Source of the DNA: Micropterix aruncella
Taxonomy: Eukaryota > Arthropoda > Insecta > Lepidoptera > Micropterigidae
Assembly: GCA_944548615.1 (NCBI GenBank)
Contig: OX155967.1
Location: forward strand, 21,010,752 to 21,074,751
DNA: 64,000 bases
Direction of reading: 5' to 3'
The notes under the pieces were generated by a model that saw only the letters and a list, made by a program, of their open reading frames with translations, did not search any database and was not told the DNA's origin. This document shows positions 1-13,000 of the stretch, piece after piece (positions within the stretch are counted from its first letter, which is position 1; every line of letters begins with the position of its first letter). The translations under genes were made by a program, and so were the position numbers.

Positions 1-660
1 GAGAGCAGATTTACCCAATACAGCGTTCTCGAATCAGCATCAAATGTTAAACCTGCAAAATTGAAATATTGGCTTTGGAATAAGATATTAGACAATGGGT
101 TGGCAATCCAGGGTAGATTACGCTGTACAATGTAAATCTTGGGGTAATAAAGCTATAATTCTGATCGTTCTAACACTAAAAATTCCCAAGATTGACATCG
201 TTATTTCAAATATGAACATTTTAATTTTGATTTATATTACAAATTATGTAATTTTGTAATATGAATCATATCAGATTATGTATCACATGACTACTTGATA
301 CATGGTTCAATAAATAAACCAAATTCATCCTTTGTTTTTTATGACAAACTTCAAGAAAAAGTAAAAAAAACCTTGGGGGGTCACAGACATATATAAGATA
401 TATAAAGAGGGACATATCTTGGGGGGGAATTAAGTATACAAATCCACAAAAATATACAGAAAATAGCACAAACTTTCGTTAACAAATATATTTAAAAACT
501 CAATGACTTATTAAGCATTGAACCAAAAATTCCTAATTTTTCTCCTGCAGTGCCTAGGGGAGCTGTCACCAATTTCAATATGAAAAAATATATCATGATG
601 GGCCCGACACCATGGCAGCGCCATTTGTATTTATTATTATTACTGATGATCGGTAATTTA
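1..660. other. Intronic AT-rich sequence
   Basis: No coding frame of note. A weak match to the RLE 3' end (ATGATGGGCCCGAC at about 596) is too short to call. Confidence 0.5.
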
Positions 661-668
661 TGACATAC

Positions 669-938
669 ACGACCCGGTGGCATAGTGGTCAGGTCGCCTG
701 ATCTTCCATTGTAAGGTTTGATTCCAGGCTAGATGGCTATTTTCGGTTGGGATATAATTAACGGAATTGCATTTTCAATTCTGTCAATTGAATGCAATAA
801 CAAGAGACACATACACATATTACACGCACAAAAATATATAAACACTTCCTAGTAGAGTTGGTTGTAAGACAGTTTCGTATGATAATAAACTCGCCCATTG
901 TAAAATTTTACAACAAAGAGTAGAAACAAACAAACAAG
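669..938 (+). mobile_element. tRNA-derived SINE, copy 1
   Basis: Head GGTGGCATAGTGGTCAGG (box A-like) and a decayed box B (GGTTTGATTCC), then a body shared with the copies at 44.9 and 50.8 kb, ending AAACAAACAAAC. The tail stops directly at the splice donor of LRP1 exon 22. Confidence 0.8.
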
Positions 939-943
939 CTTAC

Positions 944-1068
944 TTGTTACTCCGTCCAATTTAGGGTTATCCTGATCAGAGGTCAAAACTGCGCTGGAGC
1001 GGCCATCCATGTCGGACTGCTCAATAACGGCCCTCTCATCTACAAAGTGGCTGAAGAACAGCTTTCCT
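944..1068 (-). CDS. LRP1: LRP1 exon 22 of window (propeller IV); gene continues past window start
   Basis: Acceptor CTTTTAG|AGGAAA and donor ACAA|GTAAGC. It encodes [20 protein letters not shown] and the following strand SSAVLTSDQ, then LDGVT. It ends in phase 1; the next exon lies before position 1. The 3' tail of a SINE stops a few bases past the donor. Confidence 0.92.
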
Positions 1069-4000
1069 CTAAAAGAAAAGATAAACAATAGAGGCTTTAT
1101 TTCAGGAGAAGCTTCAGGAGTTAAACCTTCTAGTAAATCAATGGGATTTCCCAGGAATAATATTGTTTTCCCCCCTGTCTTGGTTCGAAAAAAAAAGAAA
1201 TTGAGAAACTCTAGTTCGTTTCAGGGGAGTGTGACATGTCATTAATAATATCAGATATGCTGATGACACCATCTTGATAGCTGGCACCAGGCAGAGCTTG
1301 CAGAAACTCGTGGACATCGTCAACGTAACAAGAAGGGTCATACGGCATTAACATCAACACTAAAAAGACCAAATACATGGTAGTAAGTCGAACACCGCAG
1401 TTAAAGTCAAACTCTTTCATAAATATCGATGGTACAGACCTTGACAGAGTGAGCCAATACAAATACCTGGGTGTCATAGTCAATGACAAAGGAGACAAAG
1501 TGTCGAAATTAAATGCCGAATTGAGCAGGCCAAGAAGGGCCACAGAAAGGATGGCCAAGCGCCTTGAAGCGTTTGAGATGTGAGTGTATCGGGGAATGCT
1601 TAAAATATTGTGGGTCCCGAAGGCTCGAAATACAACAGTCCTTCAAAGACTGAATAAAAGAGGGACAGAGGTACTCAAAACCGTAAAGAGACGCAAGCTC
1701 GAATACTACGGTCACATAATGCGCAACCCCAAATACGAACTCCTGCAAATAGTAACCCAGGGGAAAATTCAAGGCAAGATGAGGCCTGGGCGGCCAATGA
1801 CAACATGGCGCAAAATCTAGAGCCAGTGGTTCTAGCTGATCACTGGCGCATTGTTCTCTGCGGTGGTCTCCAAGACTGAAATCAGCAATATGACTCCCAA
1901 CCTTCATTAGGAGACGGCACTACAAGAAAAAGAAATTCGTTTCAACCTTTCTCATATTGGAAAGAGTAAATTTTAGGCATATAATTTCTTACATTTAAGA
2001 ATTAAATTGTTAACAATGAACCAATTACAGCGACAAAAGAGACAAAACAAAAAGATTAACTGAAAATAAGTAAAAGTATACCTGATAGGATCTACAGCCA
2101 AATCGGTGACATTGTTCACTCTATCTGATCCGAGTAGAACCGCCGTGAACTCCCCATTCAGGTTGCAGACGGAGATGCTTTCCTTGCTGCCGCTTGACGA
2201 AAAAAACATGAGTTTGTTCAGCCAGTCGACGGCGAAACCAGACGGGTTCTCCAATCCGGTATCGATAATAGACTGGACGGGGCCTTGGGTTAGACCAGTT
2301 TTCTTGATTTCATTGATCTTCAAAAAAAAAGTTTAAACAATATTTTTTTTGCATTGAAGCAATATCTTACAGCTAACCTTAACCTAATCGGACATATTTT
2401 GCGGTAAAAATAGGACAAAACTTAAGGCCCTAACATGTACCTATCTAACGCTTAAATGCAGCACAAAATAAAACAATAAATAAAAATAAAAAACAATAAA
2501 AGGGGGAGGGGAGATGGAGGAAAATTTATGAGCGTCAGTTCAACTGTTCTTTAAGCCTACAACCCTTACATTCCAAAGTCGGGCTTCATGTACGGAGGTG
2601 TGCGAAAGTAATTCCAAGAAATCTTCATAACTAAGCAATCTACAGGCCCACTGGCATTTTATTTAAAGCTGATCACCATATAGGACCAGTGATTCCCAAA
2701 TTGGTCTATATGGACCCCCAGGGTTCGATTTCGATTCGCAGGGGGTCCATGTCAGCGAGAAACAAAAATCGGGGTGCACGAGATGTAAATGGGGGTCCAC
2801 GTTAGTGGACTCCATCTAGGCAGGTCACCATAAGTATTCAGGCGATCCGTTAATGTCGTATCACTTCTTAAACAGATTTTGTATACATCATAGTATTTTA
2901 AAATTATAATAATAGCAATAAACAAACGCGCGCGTCAGAAGTATTACGGAATGAAACCAACACTCAACTCAAGTTGCATCACTAGTCGCTTGAAGAGGCC
3001 AGCGCACCTGACTAACGAGGGAAGGTGCGAATGAGATATGTGAAAAAATTGCACTTCAATGGGTATCCGTGCGAGCAAGTAGAATAAACGCGTCACATGA
3101 ATGAGCAAGCGAGATAGTGCTTCATGTGCACTTATGTGCGGCTTTCCCGAATGCTTCGTACTTCAAGGTCACGGACGCTTACGAATAAACAAATAAAAAT
3201 TGTACATAATTTTAATTTTTTACAACTGTCCACATTACCAAAAACCCTATGTAGGCGATCAGTACTGTTCCAGCTGTCACGAAACTTTTAATGTTAGTAA
3301 GTTCAGGAAAATTAAGACAGGGCTCTACGGAAAACAGCAAGGAGTCTACGAGTCAAGAAAGTATGTGGTAGCCAGTAAATTGTCCGTAAACACAGTTACA
3401 GTATCAGTTACCACTATCAATTTATTCATTCAGAATATACAATAAAAGCATATTGTAATAAACACATAAAGCTAGTAATTATATTACAATTCATCAGTTG
3501 TTAATAGCATATGAATTAAAATGAATCAAATAGAATATTCATTTGATTTTAACCCATATATGCCCAGTGATTCCAAAACGAAACTAGATAATAAATAAAT
3601 ACAAACGGAGCTGCCATGGAATTCACCGACCGGAGTCGGGCCCATCATAATACTATTTTTTTTACACTTCTGGGGGGTGAGCAGTGGATTCCGGACTTAC
3701 GAACCGGCTGTGGTAGGTTTAGGACAGCTGTCTTGCCACATGTGAGCGTTCACCTTGCCACCCATTCACTCCCCATTCGAAGCCATAGAATTTGAGATGC
3801 GCAAATCGCAGTTTTAGATAATTTTCCTAAGAAAGAGTTGATTATTTTTCTGGAAAGGCCAAGATCTTTAAAGAGGTGAAATAGAGATTTAGCTGGCAGG
3901 CCACGAGCGCCAACTTCCACCGCGTGAAGGTGAACAGTGAAGCCGTTCCGGGTTACGGCATTTGCAAGATCATGGTATTTATTTAATTTGTACTCGTGGT

Positions 4001-7000
4001 CTTTTGGGATATTTGATTCCCATGGAACAGTTAATTCTACAATAAGAGCCACCTTCCGAGATAGAGAGTAAAGAGTTATATCTGGACGGAGGGCTGTGCA
4101 TCCGAGACTTTCAGGGAATTTATACTGCTTAGAGACCGAATCAACCTCCAGAATCCAATCTGTAGCTTTCTCGATTATTGAGAAAGGTTTTGTAGTTAAA
4201 TGTTTTTTGCCTTTAGAGCCATCCCGCACAAACTGTATTGGGGGTTTGGAGGATACTGTCAAACCCTTGTTGGCACGAGCCACTGAGAGACTAATTACCT
4301 CGCGAATAACAGCGAGAACTTTGTCATGGCGGTAAGTTTACCGTCCTTGATCTAAGGCCACCTTGCAGCCAGCTAGAATGTGTCTAGCTGTGCAAGGGGT
4401 ATTGCTACAGAGGGGACAAGAACTATCCTCGGCAAAGCTCCAACGAGCGAGGTTACTGGGGTCTGGAAGTGTATGCTGAAAGGCATTCAAATAAAATTTC
4501 AGCATCTCTGGCGTCCAGTCATAGAGCATTACCTTCCAGTGCATTGGAGGCGGAATGCTTTTGTAAAAGCATCGGAAATCCTTTGTAAGTTCAGTAAATT
4601 CCAAAAATTTGCCATCTATCGCAAGAGTACAGAACTATCCCCTATTAGCAGTGCAGTTATAGCAGCATTGACAGTTTTGATTGAAATAGTAAGCGGTGCA
4701 AGTTGTGTTCACGTAGTGCAAAAATCATGTCGTCTCCCGAAAAAAGTAAGTAATTATAGTTGAGTAAAGCTTTGTACAAGTATCATAGTTTTGTAGTAAA
4801 TTTTGGACTTACTCATGTTTTTAGAAATAGTTAACCCTTGGAGTAAATGGGTATTTTCATGGATGCATCTGTCTCTTTTGCAGGATTTTCGGCGACATCG
4901 ACTTAAAGTACTATAACTACGAAACTACTACACCAATCATAAAAAGAACAACTGCACAATGATTGCATTGAAATTTCGAATATAGAATATTGAAATATCA
5001 TTTTGTAAAACAATTAGATAATTATGAATAAATATGAGAACGTCAAAGAAGTGAAAAAAATGCGCGACCAGATTTGGTCGACTCGTACTCAACGGATAAT
5101 TGTTTCGCGACCGGATTTGGTTGACTCATACTCAACAGGTTAATAGCAATTTATAAATACTTATAATGTCCTTATAATTTCAGTGTTTGGAAAACGATAC
5201 GTCAGGCAAATATACAGCGGAGACCTGTACTAAATCTCTTTGTTGTGTTTTAGACAGATCAGGCACTTAACTAAAATACCTAGTTAATAAAAAAAATATA
5301 CTAAAAGTAATCAATACTCTTACTATTGTTATAGGGACCTTTCAACATAAACATATCTGAAAATAACCAAAATCGAAATCCCAAAATAGTTCTGGGTATA
5401 TATGGGTTAACAATTAATAATTAAATTGATATTATTATTAAACATCATACTTAGGACCATTATCTAGCTATCCGTATATATTATAAAGTTTTATAATTTG
5501 ATACTTTTAATATTTCGATACTTGTGATCCTACAATGCGTGTTTCTTCAGGTTTAAATAGTTCTGTTCCTAAAATACACATTTTCTCTACATAATGAGTT
5601 ACAGAAAGTATTCATTTCATAACAGAAGAATATTATTATGCATTTTAAATGACAAATTTTCAAAAATAAAAAATAAATATTTCAAAAATCTAACCTGTGA
5701 ATCGGACCAGTATAAGGTGCTAGTGGATGCAACAAATTCAACCCGTTTGGGTTCCAGAACTTGCGGAAGGCTAACGGTCGGTATTGTATTGTGGTAGGGT
5801 AGCTGGAGGTCTACTCCTCGGATTTCATTTGGAGAGGATATCAGCAGGACCTTTTCATTAACTGAAATGTAGAAAAATAGTTGTATAATAAAATAGTCTA
5901 GATCTAGATGTAAATAAATACTAACGGAGCTGCGATGGAATTCACTGACTGGAACAGGGTCCTCCATAATTTTATTATTACACTTCTGGGAAGTGGGCGA
6001 CCGGCTGTGGCAGATTTAGGACAGCTGTCTTTCTAGCTAAGTACACCTTAACACCATTTACCCCCCCCCCCCCCCCCCCCTTTCAAAGCCTTAACATTTG
6101 CTAAGGGAAAATTGTAAGCGTCACCTCAGGAAATTTTAACGATAATGATCGTTTTGTCTCCCGTGAGGTGATCATGAAAGACTTTGGAATGATACATAGC
6201 TAACGACCAGCAAAGCTACGAGCCCGCCAGAGGCCAACGCCTTACGGCGAGGCACTAGGAAGGTAAACCAGTGAGGCCACCTCGCCCACTGGCTACCAGT
6301 TTTGGCAGGATATTTTCGTCTGGAATTACCTTCAGGATAACTCCGCTTCCTCGAATGGTTACGGGAACAAAGTCGCTTGGGCAGCGTCTACCTGTATTAC
6401 AGCGGTAATTCAATATGAATTTACCGCGGACCTGGGCGCCCTTTGCTCGTTATGCCACTCAGGATCGGGTGGCCCATAGGTCGTTTCAAGAGCAGCATGA
6501 CAACAGGTCAACATCCACCCCCGCTGCTAAGGAGACAGTTTAAGGAGATGGCAAAGCTGGTTCGCCCCGTTTCGTGTTCTTAATCTGAGCCATGGTGCGA
6601 ATGAACGTGCTGAGCGATCTCAAGTCGATCCACAACGCGGAGAAGCGCGGCAAGAGGCAAGTCCTCCTGCGGCCCTGTTCCAAAGTCGTCGTCAAGTTCC
6701 TTACTGTGATGATGAAGCATGGCTACATCGGCGAATTGGAGATTGTGGACGACCACAGGGCTGGAAAGGTCGTCGTCAACTTGAAGGGCAGGCTGAATAA
6801 ATGCGGAGTGATCTGCCCGAGGTACGATGTGCGTACGGATGACTTTGAAAGATGGTCAAACAATCTTCTGCCGTCTAGACAGTTCGGATACCTGGTCCTA
6901 ACGACAAGCGCTGGTATTATGGACCATGAGGAAGCGAGGAGGAAACACCTTGGAGGAAAAGTCTTAGGCTTCTTCTTTTAATTTAATGATTAATGAATTC

Positions 7001-10000
7001 TTTTAATTTAATGATTAATGAATTATTATTTCCACAGTCTCCATACTCCTTCATTAATTATAGTCGCCGCCATACAAATTGATGACTGGGCCAAATCATT
7101 AGAATCATGACATCCCTTTTGCACTTTCATAACGTTACGGTCTCTCACTCAGATCTGTAGTAAAGGTCATGTCATGTCATGTCGCATAAAGAAATATCGG
7201 TAAAATATTATCGATATTGTCGATATTGTTTATTACACATTTAATGGATATCCGACCTCTTATTATCAACCTTAAAGAAGACGATAGTGACAGCGAAGAC
7301 GAATTTTAACCCTTTAATTTTTTAACTGTATTGTAATACTGTAAAATATAAAATATTGAAAACTGCACTACTCAGTAGTTATTTCAGTTATTGCATTTTA
7401 TAGCATCAAAATTATGTGTGTACTCTCTGAATACCGTTGCCAAAAGCGTTGTAAAATACTCAAAACAGGCTCCGGTATACTCGTAGTACACTGCCAACTA
7501 GGTAACGAAATATAATATATCCACATTTTAAATTTATTTTGATTGAAGAATTGATGTGCTTTTGTTTGCCGACAGCATGTCTACCTGCCTACTATTCTAT
7601 AGTGCTTGAACCTATTAGTAATTAAATAATGTTATAACACATGCCTAATAAACCAAACAAAATATAATAATGATATCGACTTTTAAATAAATCTTTTATC
7701 GTCAAGCGTCCCTACGCTCAATAGCAGGTACGGGGCCGGTCATCACTTTGTATGACGGCGACTGTAGTCAGAGTGCACAACCGATTGGCTGACACCGAAC
7801 GGTGCGCAGACCGTGCAGTAGCGCAATCTCCAGGGGAAATCGATCCACCAGACGTGAGGCCTGAGATGCGAGAGTCCTTCCTGGAGTAGTCCTTCACACA
7901 AGGAGGCTACTGAATAAGAGCTGAATCGTGAATTGGGCTGACCCAAGAACACATTGGGTCTTATAGCCAAAGCTGCACGAAACCATTTGCTTACCCTGGT
8001 AAGGAGTAGTTTATTTTCCCCGAGACGAAAAAACTTTTTACTCACGGTCTTTGGGGGATATTTTATTCATGTGGAACAGAATTCTAAGGGCCATCTTCAG
8101 AGATACGGAGTAAAGAGTTATATCTGAATGGAGAGCTGTGCATCCGAGACTTTGAGAGGCCAATTTCCATGCAAAAACCAGCAAGGACTTTGTGATGGTG
8201 GTAGGTATACCAACCTTGATTGCAGCAAGCTAAAATATGTAGGTAGGTAGATAAATAGATTTTTTAATCGTATATTTTAAAAACAAAACATACTGTACTT
8301 ATTGCTTAAATTACAATCTCTTACAGCCAACCTTCGTGAAAGCGAAACAATTTAGGTGCCGGTAGAGTAAAATGAACAAAATGTACTTAATACATAACAA
8401 AAAATAATAAAATAACAAAAATGGCATTTTTAAATAATATAATTAGGATTTAGAGAATATTCGCAATGATCCGAGGACAGGAGAGGATGGGATATGCCTA
8501 GTTGTGCAAGGGGTATTGCTACAGAGGAAACTTGAGCTATTCTCCGAATAGCTCCAGTGAGCGAGTTTATTGGGATATGGACATACAAAATAAAACAAAA
8601 TATAAAATTGACATAAGAAAACGTACTTTCGCATGTCTTTCGATCATTTGCCAGTCTCATGACATGGGGACAAGCGCAAACGTAACTGCTCGGTCCGTCC
8701 AGGAGACATAAATGTGAACATCCACCGTTGTTCTCCCCGCAAGGATTGACGCCATCTGTTGAAATAAATGTTTTATTAAAACATTATTTGCATAGTCCGA
8801 AAACGTCTTGGAATGCCACATATATATTTTTTTATTTGCAATCTGTCTACTAGTTATGATATTTAGCAATTCTTGTGGCTGCTGGAAGGCCTGTCACTAT
8901 GATTTTTGGTATCTTGAGATGATATCGTTGGCCGGTTCGGCCGTGCATCCTCTACTATTCGTCTATCATTCGTCCTCCTCTCCTCTACCGTACTATCATT
9001 CGTCTACCTGACAAAACATATAGATAGATACAAATGGAGCTACTAGAGTTGTCGACAAACTATAGAAAATCGCACTCAAAATATGGTAATTCTCTCATAG
9101 TAATTATCAAAACAAATTTATTTACGCGAGTCATATTACGAAACAATTTATAATTTTCACTTAGTATGTAAATGAAGCAATACCTATTTTATTGGCGAAT
9201 TAAAGCGATATTACGTCATATTTCGTGATATTTCATAAACATTACAAAACACAAAAGGCCATCTATCCCCGGCGCGTAAGTTATCGCCGAAGCATTTTGC
9301 ATAAATATTCGTGAAAAACAGCAAATAGACTATCTCAATTGACTAATCCTCATTCATTAACTACTTAACCCGTTGAGTATGAGTCAACCAAATCTGGTCG
9401 CGAAACAATTATCCGTTGAGTACGAGTCGACCAAATCTGGTCGCGCGTTTTTTCCACTTTTTTGACGTTCTCATATTTATTCATAAATCTAATTGTTTTA
9501 CAAAATGATATTTCAATATTCTATATTCGAAATTTCAATGCAATCATTGTGCAGTTGTTCTTTTTATGATTGGTGTAGTAGTTTCGTAGTTATAGAACTT
9601 TAAGGTCGATGTCGCCGAAAATCCTGCAAAAGAGACAGATGCATCCATGAAAATACCCATTTACTCCAAGGGTTAAAATGCAAATTACTCACTGTTCACC
9701 AGTAAATGGCACAGAAACACTGCACAAACACCGTTTTTATCACCCATTTCGCGCGACTAAGCGCGGCCGTGAAAGCGGCCGGCGATCACTGACGTTTGAC
9801 GTCTCGGCTCACTTTTTAAATCGTTCTTCGATATTGCCAGACGGAAATCTTGAATTGGAGATATTTTGGCCATATCGTAGCGCCCTCAAAAAGCGTACAG
9901 TACCGCATTTCGAATTGTAAATTGCATTTTTCGCAGCGGCGAGCGCTCCGTCCCGTAAGGGATGTTACGTAACTGGCGGGGGCCGACCTTTGGTCCCGCA

Positions 10001-13000
10001 AAGAATGTTACGGAGCGACCGGGTTAAAATACATTTACAATGGCACCTAACCGCCAGTGGTATTCTACCTCAGAGCTGGGAGAGGGCTGCTCACAAACGC
10101 AGCGAGTGGCGCTCCACGGTGACCATAAAAATTGAAGAGTTTGAGGAAGCGCGGCTTGAAAACCTCGACTCGAACCACCAACAGCGCACAACTCGTCCGA
10201 AGCCCACTTAAACATACACCTACGACAACTGCGGTGAACTCTACTGTAGTCGTTGTAATCCAACCTTTAAAAACAAACTGGGATTCACGAGTCACTTCCG
10301 CTGTGGAGAAGTGATGTCAACCAAGAGGTCGCCGTCGTCGGATCACAATGAGGAGGACATCATCATCACATTTACAATGTATTTTTCCAAGCCCTGACAA
10401 TAGTCTACGTAGGTTAAGAATGATCATGAATTCAATTCTTTGGATACTCACCGATAGGCTGCCGGCTCGGATGCATAACTAAAATATCAAAAGGCTGCGA
10501 CAGCGTCCGCTGAACGACCTGCACATCCCCACCGTTCCACTTGTTAGCCTTGATTACATTGTTCGTACGCCAGTCTGTCCAGTACACATAGTTCTCGTAG
10601 AGGGTGATTGCAAATGGATGAGACAGCGTCTCGTGGCCTCGGACAACCTCACGATGGCCGGACCCGTCGTACAGCGTCATGTGGATGGAATCGGACCTGA
10701 ATAAGACATACGAATCATCAACACAAATGATTAAGAAAAGGTGATCTATGTTCAGGGTTGCTAACTGAAGGTATATATAAAGAAATACAAACTGAGCTGC
10801 TATGGAATTGAACGAGTCAGGCCCATCGTAATATTATTATTACATTTCTGGGGGGTGAGTGGTAGACTCTGGACTAACGACCAGCTGTGGTAGGTTTAGT
10901 ACAGCTGACTTGCCACACGTGAGCGTTAACCTTACCACCCATTCACTCCCCCTTCGAAGCCATAGGATTTGAGAGGGGACGATATTACTACCATGAAATT
11001 GAAGATTATCGCGGTTGTTTGACATTATAAACAAGATACAAACGGTGGTTGCGACATTGCCGAAACGTCGGATGCTACTAACTTTACAATGAAAATGCAT
11101 TTTTTCTGGTTTATGATATGACATTATTGAATTTTCTCAGTTCTCTTGACTTTCTTGAGTATTTTTATTCTTCTATTATTGACTATTATATCATTGTGAA
11201 TTTTTATTCAGACCAGGCGATTGACTATTATTATTATTACTTATTCATTACTATTTGTATTTCAAAATTATGTTTAGTACTGTCCATATGGTGATTTGTT
11301 AAATTATCGAAGAATTTGCATTGTAAATAAATATTGCAAAAATTTTGAAGTGTAGCAAATCCTATCAACTAGCTTTTTAAAAAAATAAAAAAAGGTATTA
11401 CTACTTCTATAGTAAATACCATGCGGCTAGGTAGCCGCAATAAATATATTGGTCATAAAAGTAACCAGAGGATCATCTAGGTGCCCCAGTAAGGCGGTAT
11501 TCATCAATAGGGAAAACTTGATGAGAAATTGAGATAAGCCGAGATCGAAATAAAAAATCGAGATCGAAATAAGACATCGAGATCGAAATAAGAAATCGAG
11601 ATCGAAATAAGAAATCGAGATCGAGATAAGAAATAAGAAATCGCAAGGGACCTCGAATCTGTGACCAGACTGGAGGATGGAGAAATACGTCCAAATCTGT
11701 TTTGCCCGCTGGGTCCTCCTTTCAGTGCCTCGCGGTAAAACATTGAACTGTTGCGGGCTTGTTGGCATAATTACACTTGGACTGTTTTTGTCCCCTTAGT
11801 CTTTCACGTTCACTCCATGGGAGACAAAACGACGCAAGGTCGTTATAACGACTGAAAGAACTTCGCCTGACAACATTAGAGGAACGTAGGCAGCGAGGAG
11901 ACTTAATAGAAAGTTACAAAATGCTTCACGGTTATTACAGTGTGCCCAACCTCGAGAGCATGTATACCCTGAACACTAATAAGCAACTGCGTGAACACTA
12001 GTTGAAGCTAAATAAGACAATTGCAGCATTGAACCCCAGGAAATATTTTTTGACAAATCGTGTGGTGGATGTTTGGAATGCGTTGCCAGAGGATGTGATC
12101 AGTGCTATCTCTGTCAATAGCTTTAAAAACAAACTGGACATTTTTCTTAGTGCAGAACAGTCACAAGTTGATATGCATGTTGATTGCATGTGATTTTCAC
12201 GCATCAGCCTTAAGCTGCTAGTGTATAATATAATAATAATAATAATAATAATAACTCCCTGGGGGGACGGGTTTGCCTGTTGTGATTGAACCCCTAGTAT
12301 TCTTTCTTTTACACTCTATTGCCATTGCTTACCTAGCATCAATCCAGTATATTCTCCGAGTGACATAATCAAGTGTAAGTCCATTGGGCCAAGCTCCGTC
12401 CGTCAAACGATCCACTCTTACAATCACCGAGCGATTCTTCCCGCCGAGAGAACAACGCTCTATGCGAGGAGCCACAGCGTCCCAATCTGTCCAAAACAGA
12501 AGCCTGCAGAAGATCAAATTGACAATTAAGTACAGAGTAAGTATTTCAAGACTTACGTGATACATTAGTGGTTGATGCTCCCCCCATATTCTAAGGTTGA
12601 CATTGGTGTGCCGAGTTTAGGCATGGAAGAAATTTGACCCTCGGTCGGATCGCCCTACGAGGACAGTCACTGACGAAATGGTTGAAAACTATTTATCTAT
12701 TTCCAATATTACAATATCTGAGACATCGCAAATTTGAAGATGATGATGCAGTAGTAGCCACAGTTCAGATTTTTTAAAGTGTTTTATTAAAAAAAGTTTT
12801 TTTTATAAAAAATTAAAAATAAAATACAAAGGAGCTGCCATGGAATTCACCGACCAAAAATCGGGCCCATCATATATAATTTTTACACTTCTGGGAGGTG
12901 ACAGGTGGATTCCGGACTAACGACCGGCGGTGGTAGGTTTAGGACAGCTGTGTTGCCACATGTGAGCGTTCACCTTACCACCCATTCACTCCCCCTTCGA

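Noticed and set aside
570..645. A further RLE retrotransposon 3' end (ATGATGGGCCCGAC, CATGGCAGCGCCATTTG).
   Set aside because: Only short matches; possible but too weak for a feature.
11427..11768. Minus-strand frames rich in Ile-Ser-Phe-Asp repeats.
   Set aside because: They come from a 19-bp minisatellite read in three frames; no domain.
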